Source of the DNA: Deltaproteobacteria bacterium RIFCSPHIGHO2_02_FULL_40_28
GTDB taxonomy: Bacteria > UBA10199 > 2-12-FULL-40-28
Length of the DNA stretch: 21,840 nucleotides
NCBI GenBank assembly: GCA_001798135.1
Contig: MGRJ01000021.1
Span: 1-21,840 of the forward strand
Reading direction: 5' to 3'
In this document: positions 8,086-15,891 of the stretch, in pieces
Numbering within the stretch: the stretch's first letter is position 1
Layout: every line of letters begins with the position of its first letter
Position numbers and translations under genes: made by a program
Notes under the pieces: model-generated
The model's database searches: none
What the model was told of the DNA's origin: nothing
Seen by the model: only the letters and a program-made list of their open reading frames with translations

Positions 8086-9583
8086 GGGCTGTACAAAATA
8101 ACTTGGCCTCTTTTTTAAAATTAACCTGACAATGCATAGTGGATTGGCTTGCAATGTGAACCATTTGAGAAACCTCAATTTTTTTGGGAGCATAAAAAAC
8201 AGATACCCCATATTTACCAACAGGCAGACTTGCTTTGGTTAATGGAGTTTCTAAATTTTTCCCAATCCCAGATACACTTACCTTTCCCCAGGGGATGGCC
8301 GTCACCGTTAAACGTCCAGCATCTGAAAGAATTGGAGAAGACATGGGGAGAGATTCAACTTTTATTTCTTCAATTTGTTCTTCTTCAACTTTTGCTTCAT
8401 AAACCTCACTAGGAACCACAGTATGAGTTTTAGAAATGGTTCTTAAGTGAATGATTTCTGAATTCTGTACCAGAGGCTTCACTTCTGGATTATGGCTACT
8501 AAAAACAAAACTAGCAGAAATGAAAAATAAAATGCTTAATAAAACCATGGAAGAAGTTTTAATCAGCAAGCGATCGGGCTTAGAAACATTTGCAGTGTAA
8601 AACATCGTTTTGTCCCAAATTTTAGTAACAACACTAGGCACAACACGAAATTTTTTAGTCACCTTTAATGGAACAACCTCCTGTGAAGTAATACTGTGAC
8701 AAACCAGGGAAGAAAGAACTTCTCTTGCTTCTGTCTCCCTTACCCTTCCCCAGCATTCTTCTAAAGCAAGTCTCATTTCTTGTGCTGTTTGAAACCTATC
8801 TTTCAAATGAGGATGAAGAGCTTTCTGCAACAATTGTCTCTCGAGGCTGCTTAAATTACCAGGCAAAATCTCCCAGGGAATTTTACATTTTCTTGCTTTT
8901 TCTAAAACTAAAAGATCCTGATCTCCTTCAAAGCACTTCTGGCCCGCAAGCAGTTCAAACAAAACAAGGCCACAGGTATAAAGATCTGTTCTGGGATCAA
9001 CATTTCCTCCCTTGGCTTGCTCTGGTGCCATGTAGGAAAATTTCCCTTTTAAGGTATGGGAAGCTGTTTCCTGGGTGCGTCCCAAAACTTTAGCAATGCC
9101 AAAATCAGAAATCTTAATATCTCCTTGTGTACTCACTAAAATGTTATGGGGAGAAATATCGCGATGAATGATAGGAGTAGCACCACTATTGCTTAAGTGT
9201 CCATGAGCGTAATCAAGTCCTGCCAAAACTGAATCAAAAATAAAATGAATAACCCCCACTGGCAAAAGTTCGTGAGAAGGAAGCTTGGTCATAAGTTTTT
9301 TAAGATTAATTCCATCCACAAACTCTAAAACCATAAAGTAAACTTGCTTTTCACAATTGAGTTCAAAGACAGAAACAATATTGGCATGAGCTAAACCAAC
9401 GAGGGTTTTGGCCTCATCAACAAGCATGCGAATAAATTCCTGATTACCCGACCAAGCAGAAAGAATTTTTTTGATGGCTACTTTTTTTTCAAAACCTTCA
9501 ACACCGGTAAGCTTAGCCTGATAAACATCAGCCATTCCACCACTGCCAATAAGCCCCTCAATAAGATAGCGTCCGATTTGCAT
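8075..9583 (-). CDS. Membrane Ser/Thr protein kinase with PEGA-like C-terminal domain
   Basis: A Hanks-type kinase of 502 residues. The N-terminal domain has the glycine loop LIGSGGMADVY (11-21), VAIK (Lys38), the catalytic loop HRDISPHN (140-147), DFG (160-162) and APE (186-188), so it should be active. One membrane helix lies at about 339-361. Outside the membrane there is a Glu-rich linker and a PEGA-like domain (about 423-490). The HRDISPHN form is typical of Myxococcota and related deltaproteobacterial groups. I chose ATG 9583 because GAGG sits 5 nt upstream; GTG 9601 would add six residues but lacks a good site. The gene follows speA after 45 nt and overlaps the M16 lipoprotein gene, so kinase and proteases are probably made together. 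The phosphorylation targets are unknown. Confidence 0.93.
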   Translation of the reverse strand: MQIGRYLIEGLIGSGGMADVYQAKLTGVEGFEKKVAIKKILSAWSGNQEFIRMLVDEAKTLVGLAHANIVSVFELNCEKQVYFMVLEFVDGINLKKLMTKLPSHELLPVGVIHFIFDSVLAGLDYAHGHLSNSGATPIIHRDISPHNILVSTQGDIKISDFGIAKVLGRTQETASHTLKGKFSYMAPEQAKGGNVDPRTDLYTCGLVLFELLAGQKCFEGDQDLLVLEKARKCKIPWEILPGNLSSLERQLLQKALHPHLKDRFQTAQEMRLALEECWGRVRETEAREVLSSLVCHSITSQEVVPLKVTKKFRVVPSVVTKIWDKTMFYTANVSKPDRLLIKTSSMVLLSILFFISASFVFSSHNPEVKPLVQNSEIIHLRTISKTHTVVPSEVYEAKVEEEQIEEIKVESLPMSSPILSDAGRLTVTAIPWGKVSVSGIGKNLETPLTKASLPVGKYGVSVFYAPKKIEVSQMVHIASQSTMHCQVNFKKEAKLFCTAHEN

Positions 9584-9628
9584 TTTTTCCTCGGGTAACA
9601 CCCATACACGCCATTAATCACAAATGAT

Positions 9629-11560
9629 CTAGCGATGTACAAGGTAAGTATAACTTTTTAAAATTTGCTCGTAAAAATCGGTAAGGGTAACCCCTTCCTT
9701 GGGTTTGATGGCGCCTGTTTTAATTTTTTCATCAATGGCTCGTTTGACTGATTTAGCTAATTCACTCGGGAAGTATTGAAGTCTCACCAAAACATCCGAT
9801 ATGCTATCGCCAGGAATCACTTCTTCTAAGTAAAAATCTTCTGGATCTTCATCATCACAAAAAACATGAACCTCATTCACCCTTCCAAATAAATTATGCA
9901 TGTCCCCCATAATATCTTGATAAGCTCCCAACATAAAAAGCCCAATATAGTAAGGCTCCCCTGGTTTTAAATCATGAAGCCAAAGGGTATTTTTAGGAGC
10001 AACCGCATCAATAAATTTGGCGATTTTTCCATCACTATCACAAGTAATATCCACCAAGGTGCCACGACGTGAAGGATTTTCATTTAAACGATGAAGAGGA
10101 ACAAGTGGAAACAGTTGGCCAAAAGCCCAATGGTCAGGTGCCGATTGAAAAACAGAAAAATTAGCTAGGTATTGATCAGCTAAAAGTTCTTTTAAATGTG
10201 AAGTTTCCTTGGCTGCTTTTTTCTTTCTAGAACCCCTCAATTCCAAAATTTTGCGACAAATTTGCCAATAAAGAGCTTCAACCTTTGCTCGCTCTTCTAA
10301 ATCTAAAATACCTAAACGAAAAGCAGCAAGAGCATCTTCTTTTTTAGCATTGGCATCGTGATAACTTTCTTGAATATTGGCATCAGAAAGATTCTGAAAA
10401 ATTTTTCGCATCTCAGTTACAATTTGTGAGTGGTCTGATTTTCCTAAAATATCGGCATAGTCATGCCCCAATTGGATACTTCCAAAAACAGGAATAATAA
10501 TACAAGAATGATGCGCTGTAACAGCACGGCCAGATTCTGAAACAATATGAGGCTCTGGAACCTCTTCATCCTTACAAATTTGCTGAAGATTGTAGATTAA
10601 ATCAGCAATATATTCATCCATGGTATAGTTCATGGAAGATTGAGAGGTTGAATTAGCTCCTTCATAATCAACCCCTAGCCCACCACCTACATCAAAATAT
10701 TCCACAGGAAATCCCATCTTACAAAGCTTGGCATACATTCTAGCGCCTTCATTCATGGCTTCTTTGATCACACGCATATCTGTTAATTGGCTACCAGCAT
10801 GGAAGTGAAAAAGTTTTAAACATTCCATTTTACCTAAAGATTTTAAAAGATCGGTAGCCTGGATAATTTCTGGAACAGTTAATCCAAACTTAGCTGAATC
10901 TCCACTGGAGGATGTCCACTTTCCTGCTCCCTTCGTTGATAAACGGGCACGTAATCCAATATGAGGTTCTACTTTCATTTCTTCTGCAAGACGTAAAAGT
11001 TCAGGAAGCTCACTCAATTTTTCAATCACAACAATCACCTTACGATCTAGCTTTCGCCCTAAAAGAGCCAGACGCACATATTCTTCATCCTTAAAACCAT
11101 TACAAATGGTTAAAGCTTCTAAATCAGTATTGTAAGCTAAAACAGAAAGAAGCTCCCCTTTACTTCCTGCTTCTAAACCCAGATGTCCAAAGGCTCCCGC
11201 ATCCAAAATTTCTTCTACAACTTCGCGCATTTGGTTTACCTTGATGGGATAAACACCAAAGTAGGCTCCTCCATAATTCATTTCTTTAATATGTTTTTCA
11301 AAAGTACGAATGAGAAGCTCAACACGTGATCTCAAAATATCTTGAAAGCGAACCACACAGGGAAAACTTAATTTTTTATCCCGGATTTCATCCACCACAT
11401 CCATGATATCAATGCGGGGACCTGTCTCACCATAGGGCTGAACTGTCAGATTTCCTTTTTCATTCACGGTAAAATAACCCGAACCCCAATTGTGAATATT
11501 GTAATAATCAATAGCTGATAGGGTAGACCAATCTTTTTGCTTAGCAATCTCTTTGTCCAT
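9629..11560 (-). CDS. speA: Biosynthetic arginine decarboxylase
   Basis: A PLP-dependent, fold-III decarboxylase of 643 residues that converts arginine to agmatine for polyamine synthesis. FGVYPIKVNQ holds the Schiff-base lysine, Lys107. HFHAGS is at 252-257, the phosphate-binding VGGGLGVDY at 291-299, ESGRA at 342-346, and the active-site CDSDG, contributed across the dimer, at 507-511. Length and all motifs match the SpeA family rather than LysA or ornithine decarboxylase. ATG 11560 is preceded by AAGGAG at 4 nt. No agmatinase or agmatine deiminase gene is near. The gene is first in a minus-strand run that also contains argS, and it is divergent from the rimB-like gene. Confidence 0.97.
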   Translation of the reverse strand: MDKEIAKQKDWSTLSAIDYYNIHNWGSGYFTVNEKGNLTVQPYGETGPRIDIMDVVDEIRDKKLSFPCVVRFQDILRSRVELLIRTFEKHIKEMNYGGAYFGVYPIKVNQMREVVEEILDAGAFGHLGLEAGSKGELLSVLAYNTDLEALTICNGFKDEEYVRLALLGRKLDRKVIVVIEKLSELPELLRLAEEMKVEPHIGLRARLSTKGAGKWTSSSGDSAKFGLTVPEIIQATDLLKSLGKMECLKLFHFHAGSQLTDMRVIKEAMNEGARMYAKLCKMGFPVEYFDVGGGLGVDYEGANSTSQSSMNYTMDEYIADLIYNLQQICKDEEVPEPHIVSESGRAVTAHHSCIIIPVFGSIQLGHDYADILGKSDHSQIVTEMRKIFQNLSDANIQESYHDANAKKEDALAAFRLGILDLEERAKVEALYWQICRKILELRGSRKKKAAKETSHLKELLADQYLANFSVFQSAPDHWAFGQLFPLVPLHRLNENPSRRGTLVDITCDSDGKIAKFIDAVAPKNTLWLHDLKPGEPYYIGLFMLGAYQDIMGDMHNLFGRVNEVHVFCDDEDPEDFYLEEVIPGDSISDVLVRLQYFPSELAKSVKRAIDEKIKTGAIKPKEGVTLTDFYEQILKSYTYLVHR

Positions 11561-11574
11561 AAGACTCCTTACGG

Positions 11575-11602
11575 ATTATCAAGAGAATCAAGCTTCTGTC
11601 GA
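11575..11602 (-). promoter_or_regulatory. Possible speA promoter
   Basis: On the minus strand TCGACA (11602-11597) and GATAAT (11580-11575) are separated by 16 nt; each matches five of six consensus bases. The predicted start would leave a leader of only about 8 nt, beginning within the AAGGAG ribosome site, which is awkward. The true start may be elsewhere in this 119-nt divergent region. Confidence 0.3.
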
Positions 11603-11630
11603 TAAAAATCTTTTCAGTGCTCCTAGTTTC

Positions 11631-11659
11631 TTGACCTTCCCTTACAGCTAGTTTACCTT
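11631..11659 (+). promoter_or_regulatory. Possible promoter of the rimB-like gene and rimK
   Basis: TTGACC (11631-11636) and TACCTT (11654-11659) are 17 nt apart. The -35 is good; the -10 keeps only the three most conserved bases. Just downstream the purine-rich AAGAAGGGGA at 11664-11673 is a strong ribosome site for ATG 11680, so the leader would be about 13 nt. Confidence 0.35.
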
Positions 11660-11679
11660 CCTTAAGAAGGGGAATTTTT

Positions 11680-12138
11680 ATGAAAAAAAGAGGTATGGGT
11701 TGGAGAGAGTGGGTAGCCCTTCCTGACTTAGAAATAGAAAAAATCAAGGTAAAAGTAGATACAGGGGCTCGTTCTTCGGTTCTTCATGCGGAAGAGGTGA
11801 GTTTTTTTAAGTTAAAGGGACAAAAAAAAGTACGCTTTGTCATTTATCCTATTCAAAGAGACAATCGAAAAAAAATAATAGCTGAAGCTCATTTCTTAGG
11901 ATTTCGTTATGTCCGTAGCTCGAGCGGCCATGAAGAAACAAGACCAGTCATTCAAACAACTCTTGCTGTCAATGGCCTCTCATGGCCAATCGAAATTACC
12001 CTGACTAACCGCGACATTATGGGTTTTCGCATGCTTTTAGGTCGTCAGGCCTTAAAAGATTTTGTTATTTTGCCTAACCGATCTTTTCTTCTGGATAAAA
12101 ACATCATTTACAAAAAACTAAAGGAAAATAAATTATGA
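11680..12138 (+). CDS. RimB-like retropepsin-fold protease (putative ATP-dependent zinc protease family)
   Basis: A 152-residue soluble protein of the family annotated as putative ATP-dependent zinc protease (PF05618). Despite that name, the visible motifs are those of a retropepsin fold: [13 protein letters not shown], with DTGA at 27-30, and the later hydrophobic-hydrophobic-Gly motif MLLGRQ at 118-123. Members are often next to or fused to rimK. In Pseudomonas the RimA/B/K system adds glutamates to ribosomal protein S6, and RimB is part of it. Here rimK follows with an ATGA overlap, which supports a shared role. Whether this protein trims poly-glutamate tails or acts otherwise cannot be told from sequence. 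Confidence 0.85.
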   Translation: MKKRGMGWREWVALPDLEIEKIKVKVDTGARSSVLHAEEVSFFKLKGQKKVRFVIYPIQRDNRKKIIAEAHFLGFRYVRSSSGHEETRPVIQTTLAVNGLSWPIEITLTNRDIMGFRMLLGRQALKDFVILPNRSFLLDKNIIYKKLKENKL

Positions 12139-13037
12139 AAATTGGTATTTTATCTCGAAAATCATCTCTCTACTCCACCTCCCGCCTGCGAGAAGCAAGC
12201 CTTGCGAGAGGACACGAGGTACGTATTGTTGATTACCTGCGTTGTTACATGAATATCACCTCCAGCAATCCCATGGTGATTTATTCTGGTGATGCTCTCA
12301 ACTTTGATGCCATTATCCCACGTATTGGGGCTTCTCATTCTTTTTATGGCACAGCCGTTGTGAGACAATTTGAAATGATGGGAGTTTTTCCAGCAAATGA
12401 ATCCCAAGCCATTACCCGTTCTAGGGATAAGTTACGAGCTCTCCAACTTCTTTGTCGCAAAGGGATTGGGCTTCCTGTTACAGGTGTGGCCCATTCTACC
12501 AAAGATATTGATGGGGTCATTAAAACCGTTGGAGGGGTGCCACTCCTCATTAAAATTATCGAAGGCACACAAGGATTGGGTGTTGTTTTAGCCGAAACCA
12601 AATCAGCAGCTCATTCTGTTATTTCAGCCTTTCGTGAACTGGATGCCCATATTTTGGTTCAGCAATTCATCAAGGAAGCCCAAGGCACAGATATTCGAAC
12701 GATTGTTCTTGATGGAAAAATAATTGCCTCTATGGAACGACATGCTTCTCCTGGAGAATTTCGCTCTAATCTTCATCGAGGAGGGAGCTCTCAAAAAATA
12801 GAATTAACTCCACACGAGGAAAAAGCAGCCATTTCTGCAGCAGGGGCCCTAGGACTCAACATTGCCGGAGTAGATATCATTCGTTCTAAAAAAGGCCCCA
12901 TGGTTTTAGAAGTAAATTCTTCTCCAGGTTTGGAAGGAATTGAAAAATGTACAGGAGTTGATGTGGCTAATGCCATTATTTGTTTTCTGGAAAGTAAGGC
13001 CACACGAGGAAAAACAGAAGATAAAATTAAGGTGTAA
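12135..13037 (+). CDS. rimK: RimK-type ATP-grasp ligase (ribosomal protein S6--L-glutamate ligase)
   Basis: A 300-residue protein, the usual RimK length, that starts MKIGILSRK and has the RimK pre-ATP-grasp domain. The ATP-grasp part has [11 protein letters not shown] (96-106), [15 protein letters not shown] (136-150) with the glycine-rich loop, a conserved IRTIVLDGK region near 187-195, and the metal-binding end [17 protein letters not shown] with EVNSSPG at 259-265. RimK adds glutamate residues to the C-terminus of ribosomal protein S6; related ligases act on other acceptors, and the S6 gene is not in this window. The gene overlaps the RimB-like gene by 4 nt. It converges on tRNA-Arg and no terminator is visible between them. 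Confidence 0.93.
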   Translation: MKIGILSRKSSLYSTSRLREASLARGHEVRIVDYLRCYMNITSSNPMVIYSGDALNFDAIIPRIGASHSFYGTAVVRQFEMMGVFPANESQAITRSRDKLRALQLLCRKGIGLPVTGVAHSTKDIDGVIKTVGGVPLLIKIIEGTQGLGVVLAETKSAAHSVISAFRELDAHILVQQFIKEAQGTDIRTIVLDGKIIASMERHASPGEFRSNLHRGGSSQKIELTPHEEKAAISAAGALGLNIAGVDIIRSKKGPMVLEVNSSPGLEGIEKCTGVDVANAIICFLESKATRGKTEDKIKV

Positions 13038-13056
13038 TTTAAAATTGAAATCATTG

Positions 13057-13130
13057 TGGCCTCGGGCAGAGTCGAACTGCCGACCTTGGGCTTAGGAGTC
13101 CCCTGCTCTATCCGTCTGAGCTACGAGGCC
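13057..13130 (-). tRNA. tRNA-Arg (anticodon CCU)
   Basis: A 74-nt cloverleaf on the minus strand. The acceptor stem GGCCTCG/CGAGGCC is perfect, followed by TA, the D stem GCTC/GAGC with a 9-nt loop containing GG, and the T stem GGCAG/CTGCC with loop TTCGACT. The anticodon loop is CTCCTAA with CCT at 13096-13094, reading AGG arginine codons. A73 is present and CCA is not encoded. The anticodon stem is odd: GGGGA faces GCCCA, so only three central G-C pairs form, with G-A at 27-43 and A-G at 31-39. It lies 7 nt after the apt stop, and so may be processed from the long operon transcript. Confidence 0.92.
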
Positions 13131-13137
13131 AAGAGGA

Positions 13138-13653
13138 TTAAAACTTAACTAAACTCAAAATGTTGTGATGAACTAATTTTTCACGCCCTTTTAAAAATTC
13201 AAGCTCAACCACAAAAGCAAAACCAAAAACTTTGGCCTTTTGTTTTTTCAAAAGAAGATTCACAGCCTCTGCAGTACCCCCTGTGGCTAACAGATCATCA
13301 ACAACCAGTACACACTCTCCTGTCTCAACAGCGTCAGCATGCATTTCAACTGTATCAGTTCCATATTCTAAATCGTAAGATTGTGAAACAGTCTTCCAAG
13401 GAAGTTTTCCTTTTTTTCTTACAGGAATAAATCCAATCCCCAACTGATAAGCAAGAGCTGCGCCAAACATAAAACCCCGTGATTCAATTCCTACAATTTT
13501 TTGAATTCCCTTATTTTTAAATTGTTCTGCAAAAGCATCAATGATGTCACGAAAACTTTGAGGATCCTTTAAAAGAGGAGTAATATCTTTAAAAATAATC
13601 CCGGGTTTTGGAAAATCCGGAACATCACGTATAATTTTTTTAAGTTTTTCCAT
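13138..13653 (-). CDS. apt: Adenine phosphoribosyltransferase
   Basis: A 171-residue cytoplasmic enzyme of purine salvage that makes AMP from adenine and [19 protein letters not shown] (14-28) is the APT N-terminal signature, [10 protein letters not shown] (55-64) follows, and the PRPP-binding loop [13 protein letters not shown] lies at 115-127. The length is normal. ATG 13653 with AAGG 8 nt upstream was chosen; GTG 13662 would add three residues. The upstream LysM/M23 gene ends 10 nt before this ATG, and tRNA-Arg follows after 7 nt, so apt is the last protein gene of the long operon. Confidence 0.96.
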   Translation of the reverse strand: MEKLKKIIRDVPDFPKPGIIFKDITPLLKDPQSFRDIIDAFAEQFKNKGIQKIVGIESRGFMFGAALAYQLGIGFIPVRKKGKLPWKTVSQSYDLEYGTDTVEMHADAVETGECVLVVDDLLATGGTAEAVNLLLKKQKAKVFGFAFVVELEFLKGREKLVHHNILSLVKF

Positions 13654-13663
13654 AGTTGTCACC

Positions 13664-14440
13664 TTAATTTTTAGGAGGTAAAAACTTGAGAGGATCTAAA
13701 GGCCCGGTTTTATGTCTCACCTCAAAATGCAGATGAGGGGCAGTTGCCCTCCCCGTTCTACCTACTGTCCCTAATAATTCACCACGAGTTAATTTTTTCC
13801 ATTTCTTAGTTTTAATTTCATTTAAATGCGCATAAGCCGTAAAATAATGAGAGCGATGTTTTAAAATAACCAAATTTCCATAAGCCCTAAGCTTTCCAGC
13901 AAAAATCACTTCACCATTCGCTGCGGCATATACTGGCACCCCTATCTTAGCGCCAATGTCAATGCCATCGTGTGCCCTATTTCGTCGTGGGCCAAAGGGA
14001 GAAATAATTTCTCCTCGAACGGGCCAATGAAATGTTATGTGGTTTTCGTCTTCTGTTTCTGTGGGAGCATTTTCTTCCACTTTCAAAGCATCTTCTTTTT
14101 TAGCTCTTAAATCCCGGCGATAATCAAGTGTTTCTTTTTTTTGAGGAATAATAATAACTTGCCCTTCTTCTAAATGATCGGCCTCAGTAATATTATTTCG
14201 ATCGGCTAATTGATTCACTTCAATATCAAATTGACTGGCAATCTCACTCAAGGTTTCATCTTGATGCACTATGTAATGACGTTCTTTTTTTATGTTAGAA
14301 TTGCTAGACTTAGCCTCCCCGCCTAAAACATCAGAAAACTCAGCACAAGAAGATATAAAAAAACAACACAAAGACATTAGAAACAAATTACTGAAGATGG
14401 ATCCCCGCCTTCGCGGGGATGACAAAGCTTGATTAATCAT
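13664..14440 (-). CDS. LysM + LytM/M23 peptidase-like lipoprotein (NlpD/murein hydrolase-like)
   Basis: A 258-residue envelope protein. The signal peptide ends in the lipobox ISSC (Cys32). A LysM glycan-binding domain lies at about 54-99, then a charged linker, then an M23 domain at about 138-258. The zinc ligands HDGID (His157, Asp161) and HLH (His236-His238), and the catalytic AH (His205), are all present, so it could be an active endopeptidase, unlike E. coli NlpD, which is degenerate. Its place behind surE and pcm matches the surE-pcm-nlpD order of Proteobacteria. ATG 14440 overlaps the pcm stop; the frame is open upstream to 14494, and ATG 14377 would leave a poor signal lacking basic residues. 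Residues 7-14 are encoded by a REP-like palindrome. Confidence 0.9.
   Translation of the reverse strand: MINQALSSPRRRGSIFSNLFLMSLCCFFISSCAEFSDVLGGEAKSSNSNIKKERHYIVHQDETLSEIASQFDIEVNQLADRNNITEADHLEEGQVIIIPQKKETLDYRRDLRAKKEDALKVEENAPTETEDENHITFHWPVRGEIISPFGPRRNRAHDGIDIGAKIGVPVYAAANGEVIFAGKLRAYGNLVILKHRSHYFTAYAHLNEIKTKKWKKLTRGELLGTVGRTGRATAPHLHFEVRHKTGPLDPLKFLPPKN
14401..14420. repeat. REP-like palindrome inside the lipoprotein signal peptide
   Basis: ATCCCCGC-CTTC-GCGGGGAT is a perfect 8-bp stem with a 4-nt loop, and the flanks continue as GTCATCCCC...GGGGATCC, a dispersed repeat type common in proteobacterial genomes. It is far more G+C-rich than its surroundings. It lies 13 nt after the pcm stop codon and is translated as part of SSPRRRGS. 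No T-run follows on the minus strand, so it is not a standard terminator, although it could stabilise a 3' end. Only one copy is in the window. Confidence 0.65.
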
Positions 14441-15140
14441 CAATAACAGACCTCTTTGGAAATATTCTTGTTCTATCTCTTCGGTGCCAGCCATGAGTTC
14501 CTACTAATTTTACAAAACGACAATCACCTAAAGATTCTACTTTTACCTGATTATTTTTTTTTGAAATTCTTACTAAAGTTTGTACGTCTTCTGTTCCTAC
14601 TGGCATCACTAATCTGCCCCCATCAGCTAATTGATCAACCAAGGGTTTGGGCACTACAGGAGAAGCCGCTGCAACAAGAATGGCATCAAAAGGTCCCATA
14701 TCCTCCCAACCCATACTGCCATCACCAATACGAAGCACAATATTAGTAAGTCTCAAAACCTTTAAATGATGTCTCGCCTTAAAAGCCAAATTTTTTATCC
14801 GCTCAATGGTATAAACCTGTTTAGCTAAGAGAGAAAATACTGCGGTTTGATATCCACAACCAGTTCCTATTTCCAAAACTTTTTCACTCCCAGTTAAGTT
14901 TAGGCTCTGGGTCATTTTGGCAACAATATAAGGCTGAGAAATAGTTTGGCCCTCACCAATACCCAAGGGATAATCTCCATAGGCTTGGCTTTGCAGGGCT
15001 TCATCTACAAACAAATGACGAGGAATAGAAAAAAGAGCTTCAATCACACGTTTATCCACAATATCCCGTCCTAACAGATGCCTTTCTACCATACGTCTTC
15101 TAGCTACAGCATAATAATCAAGGGATTTTGCTTCACGCAT
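14433..15140 (-). CDS. pcm: Protein-L-isoaspartate O-methyltransferase
   Basis: A 235-residue SAM-dependent methyltransferase that starts the repair of isoaspartyl residues in damaged proteins. The N-terminal part has the PCMT features FVDEAL (44-49) and the substrate-side motif GQTISQPYIVA (64-74). SAM motif I is VLEIGTGCGY (88-97), followed by VYTIER and the motif GPFDAILVAAA. The length is slightly above the usual 210-220 because of a basic C-terminal tail, RRDRTRIFPKR. ATG 15140 overlaps the surE end by 8 nt, so translation is probably coupled. The surE-pcm-LytM order is conserved in Proteobacteria and is linked to stationary-phase survival. Confidence 0.96.
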   Translation of the reverse strand: MREAKSLDYYAVARRRMVERHLLGRDIVDKRVIEALFSIPRHLFVDEALQSQAYGDYPLGIGEGQTISQPYIVAKMTQSLNLTGSEKVLEIGTGCGYQTAVFSLLAKQVYTIERIKNLAFKARHHLKVLRLTNIVLRIGDGSMGWEDMGPFDAILVAAASPVVPKPLVDQLADGGRLVMPVGTEDVQTLVRISKKNNQVKVESLGDCRFVKLVGTHGWHRRDRTRIFPKRSVIDD

Positions 15141-15888
15141 GAGTGAGTTTCCACTTTCTAATTTCTCTTAAAAAATTAAAATCAGTCATATCAACTTTAA
15201 TGGGAGTAATAGAAATCATTTGATCCAAATAAGCCTGGCAATCTGTACCTTCCTTATTTTCAAAACGAAAGGGATCTCCACCAATCCAAAAATAAGGTTT
15301 GCCACGTGGATCTACATTTTCGATAATCACATCCCCATAAGTATGTTTACCCAATTGAGTAAACAAAACACCGCGAATTTTTTCTTTAGGAAGACTAGGA
15401 ACATTAACATTAAGCACAACTCCTTTTGGGAGTTTATGTTTTAAAACTTTTTTTACAAGCTTTGTTGTAAACGATGCAGCTACATCAAAACGAAAATCAC
15501 CCATACCTACCTCTGAAACAGCAATGGCAGGAATCCCCATGATAGCTCCTTCCATAGCAGCAGAAACGGTTCCTGAATAATGAACATCCTCACCCAAATT
15601 AGCTCCCCGATTAATACCTGAAACAATCATGGCAGGTCGTTCATCAAGGAGCTTGTACACTGCAAGCATAATGGCATCGGTGGGAGTGCCATTTATAGAA
15701 TAAACATCAGGAGATAATTTTTCGACACGAAGAGGGCGATGAAGTGTTAAGGCATGTGAGGCCGCTGATTTTTCGCTGTCAGGTGCTGCCACCACAATAC
15801 GTGCTGCAGGAATTTTTTTCAAGGCTTTGACTAATTTTTTAATGCCTTCCGAATGCACACCATCATCATTTGAAACTAGAATAATCAT
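15133..15888 (-). CDS. surE: 5'/3'-nucleotidase SurE
   Basis: A 251-residue, metal-dependent phosphatase of nucleoside monophosphates, cytoplasmic. NDDG (7-10) gives the two metal-binding aspartates Asp8 and Asp9, and the SAASHALTL region near 41-49 supplies the conserved Ser. MIVSGINRGANLGEDVHYSG holds the conserved Asn, and YSGTVSAAMEG closes the active site. Length and motifs are those of typical SurE. The start ATG lies 3 nt after the stop of the upstream EEP gene, and the end overlaps pcm. No independent promoter is visible, so expression appears tied to the upstream ceramide genes. Confidence 0.96.
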   Translation of the reverse strand: MIILVSNDDGVHSEGIKKLVKALKKIPAARIVVAAPDSEKSAASHALTLHRPLRVEKLSPDVYSINGTPTDAIMLAVYKLLDERPAMIVSGINRGANLGEDVHYSGTVSAAMEGAIMGIPAIAVSEVGMGDFRFDVAASFTTKLVKKVLKHKLPKGVVLNVNVPSLPKEKIRGVLFTQLGKHTYGDVIIENVDPRGKPYFWIGGDPFRFENKEGTDCQAYLDQMISITPIKVDMTDFNFLREIRKWKLTHA

Positions 15889-15891
15889 AGT

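Noticed and set aside
8086-8220. Longer N-terminus of the catalytic M16 protein
   Set aside because: It would run through the coding end of the kinase gene and bury the signal peptide; ATG 8085 gives a lipoprotein signal directly.
8149-9093. Plus-strand frames of 87 and 122 codons opposite the kinase
   Set aside because: The minus-strand kinase frame is continuous with all motifs, so these are shadows.
12162-13054. Minus- and plus-strand frames overlapping rimK
   Set aside because: The rimK frame is complete with ATP-grasp motifs and overlaps its partner gene by ATGA; the others lack any family features.
14401-14420. Stem-loop as a pcm terminator
   Set aside because: No T-run follows on the minus strand and the next gene is already being translated across it.
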